This document shows, piece by piece, positions 34,774-44,291 of a DNA stretch of 48,770 nt. This stretch comes from Prevotella sp. OH937_COT-195 (GTDB lineage: Bacteria; Bacteroidota; Bacteroidia; Bacteroidales; Bacteroidaceae). The stretch's first letter is position 1. Each line of letters begins with the position of its first letter. The stretch lies in NCBI RefSeq assembly GCF_003932845.1, contig NZ_RQZH01000022.1, positions 1-48,770 on the forward strand. Reading direction: 5' to 3'. Position numbers and translations under genes: made by a program. The notes beneath the pieces were generated by a model. The model was not told the DNA's origin. It made no database searches and was given only the letters and a program-made list of their open reading frames with translations.

Positions 34774-35997
34774 TTATTTACCTTCCTTTACGGTCTTCTT
34801 TTTCCTATATAAGAATTCTGCATGTCCGGGAATATCTCCTGTCTTAACCTTCCAAAGGAAAGTGCCGTCGGGCAGGAAGTGCAACAGTTCGCCGCTCGAA
34901 ACATAGTTTTTTGCATCCATGAGATAAAAGTCCTTGTCTTGGGGATTCACCATTATGCCATAGGGTTGTTTTATGGCGGCAATCTCCGGCGCATCGAACA
35001 GTTTCGTCGATAGCACCTTGTGTGTCCTTATGTCTATTATGCCATAGGTAAACGTACTGGTATGCGTATCGTTGTACCATCGCGAGCCATAGAAATAAAG
35101 CGAATCTCCCACTATCGACAGTCCTGACACGGTGATGTCGAGACTGTCCTTGGCTTTTATCTTCCCGTCTCCGTCGGGTGTCAGGCAGAAAATCTTCGGG
35201 GCAATGTCTTCGTAGTTCCCACGACTCGTTACCCACAGTTGCCCGTACTTGTCGGCACGGCAGTGATGCAGGTTTTTGGCTATTGTCACCTTACTCTGTT
35301 CACTGAACGACGGCAAGTCGATGACACTCAGCCGATGGTCGTATATCGGAGAAATATAACCTCCGCTATTTGCGACGTACATCTTGTTTCCGATGATTGC
35401 CATCTCTTCCGGTTGATAACCCACGGCGATGTCTTCCACAATTTTCAGCGAAAGCGTATCTACCTTGTAAATTCTGCCTAATTGCGCTCCGGCACCGGGA
35501 TCCACGGGACCCGCGAAATTGCTTATGTATGCGTATCTGCCGTCGAATACCACATTGCGGCAGTTGGGAATGTTAACCTGTCCGATGCGCCGGCAATCGT
35601 CGGCATTCACAACTTCCACCTTGTCGCTGCAATTCACCACGATCCACATCTTGCTGCCATATATCTTAACGTCGTTACCCACATCGCCAAGTTCGCGCAC
35701 CACCGACGGGTTTCGTGATGGATAGATGTTTCGCAGGTAGTGTACCTTACCGTCTTCTGCCGAGAGGTCAAGATAGTCTATCGTGCATTTGTTGCTTCCC
35801 ATGTTGCCCTCGTTTAGCACATACATTCCCGCGATACATGTCTTTGAGACATTCACATCAGGTTTTTCCTCCTCGGGATATATTATGTAGTCGCCATCAC
35901 GGCATGACACGAGCAATCCTCCTCCCGCAAGTTCGGTTGTAAGGAAGAGGAATGCCATCAGCATTTTTACCACATTATAATATATATTCTCTTTCAT
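34774..35997 (-). CDS. btuG: surface vitamin B12-binding lipoprotein BtuG-like (beta-propeller)
   Basis: 407 residues with lipobox LLVSC (Cys32) followed by RDGDY and PEEEKPD, acidic residues that suggest surface export. The body is a seven-bladed YncE/DUF5074-type propeller: MYVLNEGNMGSNKCTIDYLD, VVNCSDKVEVVNADDCRRIG, YAYISNFAGP, YQPEEMAIIGNKMYVANSGG, LHHCRADKYGQLWVTSRGNY, PYGIMVNPQDKDFYLMDAKNY. BtuG proteins of gut Bacteroides bind cobalamin very tightly at the surface and form a lid on BtuB. Here it starts 6 bp after the btuB stop, under the same cobalamin riboswitch, which makes the assignment strong. Confidence 0.9.
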   Translation of the reverse strand: MKENIYYNVVKMLMAFLFLTTELAGGGLLVSCRDGDYIIYPEEEKPDVNVSKTCIAGMYVLNEGNMGSNKCTIDYLDLSAEDGKVHYLRNIYPSRNPSVVRELGDVGNDVKIYGSKMWIVVNCSDKVEVVNADDCRRIGQVNIPNCRNVVFDGRYAYISNFAGPVDPGAGAQLGRIYKVDTLSLKIVEDIAVGYQPEEMAIIGNKMYVANSGGYISPIYDHRLSVIDLPSFSEQSKVTIAKNLHHCRADKYGQLWVTSRGNYEDIAPKIFCLTPDGDGKIKAKDSLDITVSGLSIVGDSLYFYGSRWYNDTHTSTFTYGIIDIRTHKVLSTKLFDAPEIAAIKQPYGIMVNPQDKDFYLMDAKNYVSSGELLHFLPDGTFLWKVKTGDIPGHAEFLYRKKKTVKEGK

Positions 35998-36003
35998 ATT
36001 TGT

Positions 36004-38016
36004 CTATATCTCCACAGTTGCTCCCATCCGAAAGTTTATTTTCGGCATTGGATAATTAAGTATAACTTCATAGTCTTGCGAGAGGATATTGTTTATTTCG
36101 GCATTCAGTCGGCAGTTGGCAGTGCCGATACGAAATGCATACGAGGCAGAGAGGTCGTTGGTGTACCACGGCTGCATGTAGTTGTAACGCGTGTTCTCCT
36201 GCTGGTTATACCGTTTTCCGGCATAGATGAAACTGTAGTTCAGTGTCCAGTTGCGGTAGGCTATGCCGACAATTGCCGAACCGCTGTGCCACGGGATATA
36301 CGGTATCTGATCACGATAGTAGGTATCGCCGGCATCGGTAACGTCGCGAGCATCTTGGTAGGTGTATTGCACGCGGGCGGTAAGCATCATGTCGGGAATA
36401 ACCTTAACGGTGGTCTCTCCCTCGATGTCAATACCTTTTATGTGTACTCTGCCGAGATTGAGCATAGTCCACCTGAACTGCTGTCCTTTAGGATATGCCA
36501 CGATTTTGTCGTGTACGGAGTTGTAATAGGCATCGGTCTGCCAGCGTACATGCCTGAAAAGACCTTTCTCAAAATGTCGCTCAAATACTAAGCCGATGTT
36601 GTATTGCAATGCAGATTCGGGTTTCAGGTCGGCATTGCCGATGTCGGTGTAGAACAAGTCGTTGAACGTAGGCATGCGGAAACTGCGCTTGGCGTATGCC
36701 CTTACCGACAGAGTCTTGTTGCCAAGGGGGAATACATTTGCAAAGACAGCCGGTATCAACGTTGTGCGGTGTGTGCGTGATACCATTCGCCGGGTATGGT
36801 CTTTTACCCAAGTGGCAAGAAGCGAGCCTTGAATGTTGAACAAAGGGCGGTTGTATGCCGTGGCAATACTAACGGCATTGGTAAAGCGGTGCGGGTGAAC
36901 GAATTGCCTCATGTCGGAGTCGAGTTTGTTCCAACGGAAATCGTAAGCTGCACTTGCACTCCATGAAGGCAGTATCTCGAACACGTTCGATGATGAGATA
37001 TACAACTCTTGCTGCCTGTATCGGTTGTCGATAATCATCTTGGTGGTGTCGCGGTTGATGTAGTGTGTGTTGTAGTAGGCATACTTGGCAAGCAACCGGG
37101 TACTGAAAACATTCCCAATGCTTTTCTGTACAGATGCTTGTGCAAAGGTGTTGTGATCCCACTGATGCTCTCCGCGCCGCCATACATTGTTAACTATCGC
37201 TCCGGGAATGCCTCGTCCCGAATTGTATGTGTATGCCTTAAAATTCCATGCGCCCTGACCGAACACTCCGTTGATGTTCGCCTCGGCACGCAATGCCCAG
37301 ATGTCTCCGTTACTACGAGTGGCAGTGGTGTCGTAAGCCACGGTTCCGTCGGGGGTGAGCCGTCGGTATCGGAAATCGTACTTGCCGCTCGAAGAGAGAA
37401 AACCCACACTGACGGATGAACTCACCGCGTCTGATATTTTCTGCTCCCAGAGAGCAGAGAGACGCACCATGTCGCTCGACCCGTACATTGTTTTAAACCT
37501 CAGGTGGGTTCTCTCGCCCACGGCAAAACGCGGACGGCGTGTGCGTATATATACCGAACCGGCATTGCCGAACTCGCTCGCGGGTTGAAATATGGCACTC
37601 TTCTGCCCGTTGTAAAGCGTTATCTCTTCAACGTTGTCGAGCGAGAACTGTCCCAAATCCACCTGCCCGTTCTGTGCGTTTCCGAGTTCGATGCCATCGT
37701 AGAATATGCCGAGATGATTGGTTCCCATAGACCTTATGTTGGCAGTTTTTATGCCGCCCACACCGCCATAGTCTTTGAGTTGCAGTCCGGCAAAATATCG
37801 CAGTGCATCGGCAACACTGTGAGAGTTGAGACGTTGCAACTGTTTACCTTTCAAAGAGTGCGACGGAATGACTTCCCGGAAAGTGAGACGCGACAACACT
37901 ATTACCTCGCCGACACTCTGAATGCTGTCAAAGCGATTTCTCTCCGTTTGTCCGCCAGCAACGGAGGACACGAAGCATAGCAGGCATACGAAGCCCAAGC
38001 ACAGTGTTTTTTTCAC
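36004..38016 (-). CDS. btuB: TonB-dependent vitamin B12 receptor BtuB
   Basis: 670 residues: signal peptide (1-22), a TonB-box-like EVIVLS near residue 37, a plug domain (about 45-160; LQRLNSHSVADALRYFAGLQ, GTNHLGIFYDGIELGNAQNG, VEEITLYNGQ) and a 22-stranded barrel to the C-terminus (INFRMGATVEI). It imports cobalamin across the outer membrane with TonB energy. The identity rests on the cobalamin riboswitch immediately upstream and on btuG 6 bp downstream. First gene of the four-gene operon. Confidence 0.92.
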   Translation of the reverse strand: MKKTLCLGFVCLLCFVSSVAGGQTERNRFDSIQSVGEVIVLSRLTFREVIPSHSLKGKQLQRLNSHSVADALRYFAGLQLKDYGGVGGIKTANIRSMGTNHLGIFYDGIELGNAQNGQVDLGQFSLDNVEEITLYNGQKSAIFQPASEFGNAGSVYIRTRRPRFAVGERTHLRFKTMYGSSDMVRLSALWEQKISDAVSSSVSVGFLSSSGKYDFRYRRLTPDGTVAYDTTATRSNGDIWALRAEANINGVFGQGAWNFKAYTYNSGRGIPGAIVNNVWRRGEHQWDHNTFAQASVQKSIGNVFSTRLLAKYAYYNTHYINRDTTKMIIDNRYRQQELYISSSNVFEILPSWSASAAYDFRWNKLDSDMRQFVHPHRFTNAVSIATAYNRPLFNIQGSLLATWVKDHTRRMVSRTHRTTLIPAVFANVFPLGNKTLSVRAYAKRSFRMPTFNDLFYTDIGNADLKPESALQYNIGLVFERHFEKGLFRHVRWQTDAYYNSVHDKIVAYPKGQQFRWTMLNLGRVHIKGIDIEGETTVKVIPDMMLTARVQYTYQDARDVTDAGDTYYRDQIPYIPWHSGSAIVGIAYRNWTLNYSFIYAGKRYNQQENTRYNYMQPWYTNDLSASYAFRIGTANCRLNAEINNILSQDYEVILNYPMPKINFRMGATVEI

Positions 38017-38089
38017 TAATCCTTACGCGTAGTTACTGTTGTCATGACTTTTATCCGTCGCAGCCCATCCCCGGGGGCATTTACGAGGA

Positions 38090-38258
38090 CATAATTATGC
38101 AGGCAGGTCTTCTGACTTTGCCGACGGCAACGAACGTCTTCCCAATAACAGCAGTGACTTTCTTGTTCGCTCCATGCTAAGTTCGGCTCACAGCAGCGGG
38201 ACTGTCAGGGATTTGCACCCTGTTCCCTATTAATCTCAACATGTGAGAACCTGCATAT
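38090..38258 (-). promoter_or_regulatory. cobalamin riboswitch (btuB operon)
   Basis: On the minus strand the leader contains the conserved core GGGTGCAAATCCCTGAC...CCCGCTGCTGTGA and the B12 box GTCAGAAGACCTGCC (38099-38120). Binding of adenosylcobalamin to this RNA is known to reduce expression of the downstream genes. It lies between the promoter at 38265-38272 and btuB. Confidence 0.92.
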
Positions 38259-38264
38259 CATTTG

Positions 38265-38272
38265 CAAAATTA
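38265..38272 (-). promoter_or_regulatory. -7 promoter element of the btuB operon
   Basis: TAATTTTG on the minus strand, just upstream of the cobalamin riboswitch, giving a leader of about 240 nt. Confidence 0.65.
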
Positions 38273-38343
38273 ATGTTTTTCGAAACAACAACCAAGAAAA
38301 ACCTCAAATATTTATTTCCACTGTTTTTTGAATGCCCAATTGC

Positions 38344-38389
38344 AAAAAAAGACAGTCCGTGCCAAAAAGTCATGGCACGGATTGTCTTA
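38344..38389 (-). terminator. terminator of the CbiK-like/TonB receptor operon
   Basis: AAGACAGTCCGTGCCA pairs with TGGCACGGATTGTCTT around an 8-nt loop, followed by a run of seven T on the minus strand. It separates the two B12 operons. Confidence 0.88.
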
Positions 38390-38439
38390 CTATATGTCAT
38401 TGCCGCTTGTATAATATTTTGGCGGCAGTTTTTGTCAAG

Positions 38440-39579
38440 TTATTCCCCGGTTTCGGTGGTAGGAGTGGAGAGACCTTCGCCATCGGCAATTTTCTTTATG
38501 GCATCACGTGTGTGATCCATATACATTTTGAGTACGGCCGGACGTTCTCCGAGTGCCGGGATATAATCATCGCCTTGCTTGTAAGCCTTCCAGCAAGCAT
38601 ATTCTTTCGGGTAGTTCTTCTCGTATGCGAAAGCCTTCAAACCTTTTGCATTGAGGAAACTGAACCAACTCTCATCGTCCTTCGGGTCTGCCATGTCGTT
38701 GTGAGCATGATCGCCGGCGATGAACATCAACGGATAGAGTTGTACGCGAGTGCCTTTCTTAATACCGGCTGCTAACATACGGTTGTAAACATCTGAAATG
38801 TAGTTGTCAGGCATATCTACCGTACCAACGAACATTTTGCCGGGTTTCAGAATTAGAAGTGCCTTCTCAAGGTCGGTGTAGCGTACATTTGCTCCAAAAT
38901 AATCATAGTTTTCAGGGTTACCGTGTCCCATGAATGCCACGATACCATTGTTGAGTGCCTCTATAATGTCTTTTTCCTTAATAAGAATGTTTGCAAGCGT
39001 ATTAACGTCACTTTCTTCTGCGAGGAGCGGTGTGCCCACAATGACTTTCTTATCGATGCTCTTCATGTACTTATCCGTGAAGTCGTTGTTGTGGTTGTTC
39101 ATAAAGTCTTTTACATAAGAGTCACGCACACGGCGGTATTCTTCTCCGGGGATAATCTGCAGCGACTGCACCACGATTTCTTTGTACCCAGCAAGTCCGA
39201 TTGCCGTGAGCCAGTGCTCCGGATCGAAATATTCGCGAACCTCCGCACCGTCGGCCTTATGTTCGCCGGCACGGGCATTATTGATACAGATTGCCGAAGA
39301 GAACGAAAGGTACACGTCATAGTCCTTAAACTCTTTCTCGTACTCCTTCTTTGTTCTGTCGAACGTGTCGAATGCCTGTTGCCATGTAGATCCGAATGCC
39401 ACGAGAAGGATAACCTTGTCGTTCTTCTTATGGCTGTTCACTGTTTCGTTTACTACTTTCTGATAGCGGTCGTAATTAGACATGCCACCCCATGTTTCTT
39501 CGTCGTCTCCACAAGATGTGAAGGAAACGGAACCGATTATTGCCATGATGGCAATAATCAAAAACTTAATCTTCTTCAT
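38440..39579 (-). CDS. CbiK-like cobaltochelatase lipoprotein, predicted surface-exposed
   Basis: 379 residues. The signal peptide ends with lipobox SFTSC (Cys23) followed by GDDEETW, the acidic export signal of surface lipoproteins. The body is a CbiK-type class II chelatase: ILLVAFGSTWQQAFDTFD, VVQSLQIIPGEEYRRV (Glu146/147), MGHGNPENYDYF (His219) and LMFIAGDHAHNDMADPKDDESW (His291/293). The glutamate and two histidines match the catalytic positions of CbiK as I recall them, so activity may be retained. Cytoplasmic CbiK inserts Co2+ into sirohydrochlorin; a lipid-anchored form resembles IhtB of Porphyromonas, proposed to handle heme iron. Here it is last in a cobalamin-riboswitch operon with two TonB receptors and overlaps the preceding receptor gene by 14 bp. 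The substrate (corrinoid, heme or another tetrapyrrole) is open. Confidence 0.87.
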   Translation of the reverse strand: MKKIKFLIIAIMAIIGSVSFTSCGDDEETWGGMSNYDRYQKVVNETVNSHKKNDKVILLVAFGSTWQQAFDTFDRTKKEYEKEFKDYDVYLSFSSAICINNARAGEHKADGAEVREYFDPEHWLTAIGLAGYKEIVVQSLQIIPGEEYRRVRDSYVKDFMNNHNNDFTDKYMKSIDKKVIVGTPLLAEESDVNTLANILIKEKDIIEALNNGIVAFMGHGNPENYDYFGANVRYTDLEKALLILKPGKMFVGTVDMPDNYISDVYNRMLAAGIKKGTRVQLYPLMFIAGDHAHNDMADPKDDESWFSFLNAKGLKAFAYEKNYPKEYACWKAYKQGDDYIPALGERPAVLKMYMDHTRDAIKKIADGEGLSTPTTETGE

Positions 39580-41686
39580 AGTTTCTTTGTTTTAAATTTG
39601 TATTAAACTTATTTGAGGCTTTCTTTCCTTTCGAAAATTTGATTGTGAACGTGGCGTATATTGTCGTTCCGGGTGTCGTTGTGCCGAGATGCAGTCCGTG
39701 AGGTGTGCGATCGACAAAGTTGAATATGTTGTCAATACCTGCCTCGAGACGATATTTCATCGTCTTGCCATGCCCGAAATCGTGGGTAGTGTTCAGTCTC
39801 CAGATGTTGTATCCCTTGCCGTTGCCGTTGAGTTGATAGAATCTCTTTGACGACATTTTGGCATACAGCCCCACGCCGAGTGCATAGTTGCGTGAGAAAG
39901 TATGGTTCCATGTGGCGAACAAGTTGCCTTTGTGGTGTGCCATTCCGTCTATTATAACACGCACAAGTGTATTGTCATCGATGTTGTACATGTTTGCCCG
40001 AGTGTCGAGATAACTGTATCCTATACCCATGCCGAACTCCTTTATGCGGTATCGTGCGGTAAAGTCGATTCCCATTGTCCTCGCATCTTCCACGTTACGG
40101 AACTGTCTTACTGCAACGGGGTCATACTGCACGACATATTCTCCGGGTGCTTCCGATTTTGGTATTGTTACCAATGTTATCATGTTATCCACCTTGTTGT
40201 GGTATGCCGTTAGTGTTACCGAAAGACCGTTGCCGTTATACTCGCCTCCGAGCGAGAAATAGTTGCTGCTCTGTGGTTTCAGATTACTGTTTCCGAGATA
40301 CAGGTACGCACCGAGCATCTGTCTCACATATCGGTAGTACAGTTCTTTCGGTGTGGGAACCTTGAAGCCCCGACTCCATGTCGCACGCCATTTGAAATGT
40401 TCGCCTGTGCGCATCATTACCGACAGTTTCGGCGTGAGTCTGAAGCCGAACTTACTATTATGGTTCAGGCGCAGTCCCGCGTTGATGTTCAACCACGGCA
40501 GCATGTCGAACTCGTCCTGTACGAACACCGCCTGATTATAGTCTCTTGCCTTGCCGTCTATAACTCTCGCCGGTGCCTTCAACCAGTCGTAGCGGTATTC
40601 TATACCGGCATAGATTCGGTTGTTGTGTGGCAGCGAGAACACTCCTTTCGCCTCGGCAATGGTACGTTGCTGGTCGCTTTGCAGCAGTTGTTGTGTGGGG
40701 AAATACGGGTAATAGTGGGTCAGTTTCCCGTTATGGTAGCCGTCTGTCAGAGTAGTGTCGGTAAACAGATAGTAGTAAGCATGCCTGTTCCAACTCAAAT
40801 CCAACGTTATGTAGTCTGTCTTTGAGATGTTCCATTTCCCTCCCGTGGCAGCCGATACGTTTCGGTACATCATGTCGAATGTATGCACGTCTGTCGATGC
40901 GTATTTTCCGGACGGTCTGAAGATACGTTTCCAATAGAAACTACCTTCGGCATAAAGTTGCACGTTATTTGCCGCCTGATATGTGAGACGCTCGGCAATC
41001 TGCCAATTGGTGTGGCGGTTGACGGTTTTGTTTCGCGAATCTGTTATCAAGAATTCGGTCTGGTTTATGTCTTCTACCGAGGTGTTTTGCCAACCGTCAC
41101 TGTGCTGCCAGTGGAAATTCGTGAACGACTGCAGTTTGCCAAGTGTTATTCCCAGTCCGTTATGCTGTCGCACATCGCCGTAACTCCCCACCCTCGTAGA
41201 GTTCTCCAACAGCAGTCCTTCATCGTGTTTCTTAGTGATTATGTTTATCACTCCGGCTATTGCATCGCTGCCATACAGAGCCGACGACGCACCTTTTACT
41301 ATTTCGATACGGTCAATGTTATGCGGGTCTATCATTCCGAGGTCGTTCTCTCCTCCGTTGTCGCCGTGCATTCGCTTGCCGTCTATGAGAATCAGAATGT
41401 ACGAATTCCCCAATCCGTTCATCTGCATTCTCGCCCCCATGTCGTTGTCATTGAAATCGAACGAAGCCGACAGCATTCCGAGTATGTCGGATATGCTGCG
41501 TGCTCCGTAGTTTCGAAGTTGTTTTCCGCTTATCACCTCTGTCTGCACGGGAGCGTTCTTCAAGAGATGTTGCGTTCCCGTCCCGGTAACCACCACTTCG
41601 TCGAGTGCGACCTCCTTGTCGCTCTCCACCTGTGCCGTTGCCGTGATTGCCAAGGCGAGGAATATTATTGATAGTTGCTTGCGCAT
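39566..41686 (-). CDS. TonB-dependent receptor (partner of CbiK-like lipoprotein)
   Basis: 706 residues: signal peptide (1-18), TonB-box-like LDEVVVTGTGT (about 29-38), a plug domain (YGARSISDILGMLSA, YILILIDGKRMHGDNGGENDLGM, VKGASSALYGSDAIAGVINI) and a barrel containing GFKVPTPKELYYRYV. It lacks the carboxypeptidase-like N-terminal domain of its upstream neighbour. Overlap of 14 bp with the CbiK-like gene and position after the second riboswitch suggest uptake of a corrinoid or tetrapyrrole processed by that lipoprotein, like the IhtA/IhtB pair. Confidence 0.9.
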   Translation of the reverse strand: MRKQLSIIFLALAITATAQVESDKEVALDEVVVTGTGTQHLLKNAPVQTEVISGKQLRNYGARSISDILGMLSASFDFNDNDMGARMQMNGLGNSYILILIDGKRMHGDNGGENDLGMIDPHNIDRIEIVKGASSALYGSDAIAGVINIITKKHDEGLLLENSTRVGSYGDVRQHNGLGITLGKLQSFTNFHWQHSDGWQNTSVEDINQTEFLITDSRNKTVNRHTNWQIAERLTYQAANNVQLYAEGSFYWKRIFRPSGKYASTDVHTFDMMYRNVSAATGGKWNISKTDYITLDLSWNRHAYYYLFTDTTLTDGYHNGKLTHYYPYFPTQQLLQSDQQRTIAEAKGVFSLPHNNRIYAGIEYRYDWLKAPARVIDGKARDYNQAVFVQDEFDMLPWLNINAGLRLNHNSKFGFRLTPKLSVMMRTGEHFKWRATWSRGFKVPTPKELYYRYVRQMLGAYLYLGNSNLKPQSSNYFSLGGEYNGNGLSVTLTAYHNKVDNMITLVTIPKSEAPGEYVVQYDPVAVRQFRNVEDARTMGIDFTARYRIKEFGMGIGYSYLDTRANMYNIDDNTLVRVIIDGMAHHKGNLFATWNHTFSRNYALGVGLYAKMSSKRFYQLNGNGKGYNIWRLNTTHDFGHGKTMKYRLEAGIDNIFNFVDRTPHGLHLGTTTPGTTIYATFTIKFSKGKKASNKFNTNLKQRNYEED

Positions 41687-41764
41687 GTTATTTTTCTTTT
41701 TTCTTTGATTATTGCGGATTGCCGGAATTTTCCGGAATGTTGCAGTGCCGCAACCGTGGTTTTG

Positions 41765-43942
41765 TCAGTATTTGAACTTAATGGCACAACTGACATAGAA
41801 AGTGCGTCCCGGACTGAGTGTCGCATAATTGCTGTTGTACGGCCGGTCGTCTGTCCAATCGAATACGTTCTCCACGCCAAGACCCGGTTCCACGGTAATT
41901 TTCTTGAGGTTGAATGTGTGACGTGTAGATATATCCCACATGTTATAGTGTGGTGCATAGCCGTAACTTTCGCTGAAACGGCGGCTGTATATGCGCCCGT
42001 TGACATTGGCATACAGCGTATAGAAGCCACAGGATTTCATATACTGCGCCCCCATTGTCCACGAATTCTTTACCGTTTTGTCGACAGGTTTACCGGTTTC
42101 GTCGTTCTTTGCCCTGAGATGTGTGTATGCGGCATTTAGCGAGAAGCCGTATCCGAAGTTCGCGTTCATTGCCAACGTGCTTCCGAGTATGGATGCCCGG
42201 TTTATGTTCTGACGCTGCCTTACTGTCTGATGACCGTATTGTGCGATTGCAGCATCTCCCTGTGCTATCGTGACATAGTCAATCATGTCGCGAATCTTGT
42301 TAAGGAACACATTGCCAGATAGCGTGAACCACTGGTTTCGGTATTCTGCATTGAAGCCGAAATAGTTGTTTTTTTCCGGTTTAAGAGCCTTGTTCCCTAT
42401 TGTGATTCTGTCAACCAATTTCGAAATTTCGGTGGCAAAGATTTGGCTCAGTGTCGGTGCTTTGTAGCCCATTGAGTAGTTTGCCCTGAGGTTCAGACCG
42501 CCTATTCGGTACATCAGTGCCGCGTTCGGTGTAGCATAACTGTGGAAATTTTGGTGATATATGTACCTCACTCCGAGCAGTGCACTGAGTCCGCGAGTCA
42601 TCGTAATTTCGTCTTGCACGAATGTGGCAAACGTGCTTGCCATCTCTTTCCTTATGTTGTTGCTTGCGCTTTTCAGCGCGTCAATCTGGTATTCTATGCC
42701 CACCGACAGTTTGTTCCGGTCTGAAAGTGTAAACACTCCCTTGAATGTCGCCTCGTGGAAGCGTGTGCGCTTTCTCGTCAGCGATGTTCCCTTGGGTATC
42801 GTTATCTTGCCCTTCTTGTTCTTTACATCCGAGAAATAGTCGTATTTCGAGTTGAAGATGTCGGTGTTGTAGTCGAAAGTAATGTATGATTTCTTCGCAG
42901 CCATCATCTTCATTCCGAAAGCATATCCGTATGACTCATGCTTTATGTCGTAATTATATACCTCTGCCGGACGGTCTGTCTTATGACGGTAATAGTTTCC
43001 CTCGGCATAGAACGACAAGCGGTCGTTGACATCGAGCGTAAATCTCTGTGTAACCCCGTCGTCGTGGAAGCCAGCCGATGCGATTTTCTTTGTCTCTACG
43101 AGTTCGCCTTTTTTATTCTCCTCGTATGGCGACAACTGCCAAGTGTCTGCCTCTTGATGTTTGTATGAAGTAAACGAGCCCAACTTTCCTTTCTGAATGT
43201 CGAGGTTGGCAGACTCGCTTATGCGCCCGTTGTTCTTTATCATAAAGTCGTTCTGTACCTCGACGGAGTTCTTGGAGTCGTTGGTAATGATGTTTATCAC
43301 GCCTCCTATGGCATTCGTTCCGTACAATGTCGATGCGGCTCCGTTGAGTATCTCGACACGCTTTATGTTGCCTACGTTTACCCGCTCCCACTTGTCATTT
43401 CCCGTGCTGCGTCTTCCGTTGACAAGTAATATGTAGTAATCGTTTGACATTCCGTTCATGGAAACGGTCGTTCCCATTCCGTTTATCATGGTAGTGAACG
43501 ATGGCGAAAGTTTCTGCAATGCATCTACAAGCGATGTTGCGTTTGTCGATGCTATTTCGCTCGCCGTTATTACCTGCACCGGCACGGGACTGTCTTTCAG
43601 TCTGTGATGTGTTCCGGTTCCCGTAACCACAACTTGACCGATGTTCTGCGCACTCGGCACCATGTCTATTCTAACCTCGTCCGTGGTGCTTACAGGTATT
43701 GACACCGGAGTATAATTGACGTGAGTTATGCTCAACTGATGCTTCTTGTCGGGAAGATTTGTTATGTGAAACCGCCCTTCCGAGTTTGTAACTCCTTTTG
43801 CCAAACTATTGTCCACACGGATATAAGCGTCCATAACCGGACGACCTGTCTCGGCATCGGTAACGATTCCACAGACGGTTGTCTGTCCCCATGCACCCGC
43901 ACAAGCGACAGCGAAAATGATGCTTGTTGCAATCTTTTTCAT
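41765..43942 (-). CDS. TonB-dependent receptor with CarboxypepD_reg-like domain
   Basis: 725 residues. After the signal peptide (1-19) comes a CarboxypepD_reg-like domain (about 21-95; TTVCGIVTDAETGRPVMDAYIRV), then TonB-box-like VVVTGTGTHHRLKDSPVP, a plug (YYILLVNGRRSTGNDKWERVN, EILNGAASTLYGTNAIGGVINI) and a barrel ending FYVSCAIKFKY. First gene after the second cobalamin riboswitch; the next receptor starts 78 bp on. Its plug and barrel parallel the 706-residue receptor (SMGYKAPTLSQIFATE versus GFKVPTPKELYYRYV), suggesting duplication with divergence. Likely substrate: corrinoid or related tetrapyrrole. Confidence 0.9.
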   Translation of the reverse strand: MKKIATSIIFAVACAGAWGQTTVCGIVTDAETGRPVMDAYIRVDNSLAKGVTNSEGRFHITNLPDKKHQLSITHVNYTPVSIPVSTTDEVRIDMVPSAQNIGQVVVTGTGTHHRLKDSPVPVQVITASEIASTNATSLVDALQKLSPSFTTMINGMGTTVSMNGMSNDYYILLVNGRRSTGNDKWERVNVGNIKRVEILNGAASTLYGTNAIGGVINIITNDSKNSVEVQNDFMIKNNGRISESANLDIQKGKLGSFTSYKHQEADTWQLSPYEENKKGELVETKKIASAGFHDDGVTQRFTLDVNDRLSFYAEGNYYRHKTDRPAEVYNYDIKHESYGYAFGMKMMAAKKSYITFDYNTDIFNSKYDYFSDVKNKKGKITIPKGTSLTRKRTRFHEATFKGVFTLSDRNKLSVGIEYQIDALKSASNNIRKEMASTFATFVQDEITMTRGLSALLGVRYIYHQNFHSYATPNAALMYRIGGLNLRANYSMGYKAPTLSQIFATEISKLVDRITIGNKALKPEKNNYFGFNAEYRNQWFTLSGNVFLNKIRDMIDYVTIAQGDAAIAQYGHQTVRQRQNINRASILGSTLAMNANFGYGFSLNAAYTHLRAKNDETGKPVDKTVKNSWTMGAQYMKSCGFYTLYANVNGRIYSRRFSESYGYAPHYNMWDISTRHTFNLKKITVEPGLGVENVFDWTDDRPYNSNYATLSPGRTFYVSCAIKFKY

Positions 43943-44014
43943 TTAAGATATTATTTTTTAGTTTTAAAAAAGCATTTTGCCGATGTCTCTATTCCCGGAG
44001 ACAACCGTAATCAG

Positions 44015-44200
44015 TATGTTCTGACGGCAGGTTTCCTGGCTTACTCCCGGAATGTCTCGTCTTCCCATGGTTTCGTACCACAGTGACTTTGCCTCTAATG
44101 ACATTCCCAACCAACGGAGTCCACAGTAGCGGGTACTGCTCAGGCGTTTAACCTGATTCCCTTTTATGCCGTTTCTTGAAAAGTACGGCATCACCTATCG
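44015..44200 (-). promoter_or_regulatory. cobalamin riboswitch (TonB receptor/CbiK-like operon)
   Basis: On the minus strand: a hairpin GATGCCGT...ACGGCAT, the core AGGGAATC...GTACCCGCTACTGTG, and the B12 box AAGCCAGGAAACCTGCC (within 44022-44043). It lies about 75 bp before the 725-residue receptor gene, downstream of the promoter at 44205-44212. Confidence 0.92.
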
Positions 44201-44204
44201 GCTG

Positions 44205-44212
44205 CAAAGATA
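44205..44212 (-). promoter_or_regulatory. -7 promoter element of the receptor/CbiK-like operon
   Basis: TATCTTTG on the minus strand directly before the riboswitch. It is 45 bp from, and divergent to, the promoter of the CobB-CobQ fusion gene. Confidence 0.6.
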
Positions 44213-44256
44213 GCAAATATTTATTAATAAGGAATAAGTAAATAAAAATTATTTCG

Positions 44257-44264
44257 TATTTTTG
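44257..44264 (+). promoter_or_regulatory. -7 promoter element of the CobB-CobQ fusion gene
   Basis: TATTTTTG (TAnnTTTG). It overlaps a TTG start codon of the open frame at 44262, so translation must begin further on, at ATG 44292 or 44304. The leader is only about 20-30 nt and holds no riboswitch. Confidence 0.6.
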
Positions 44265-44291
44265 CACGAAAATACAAATTCTTCTTTTTTT

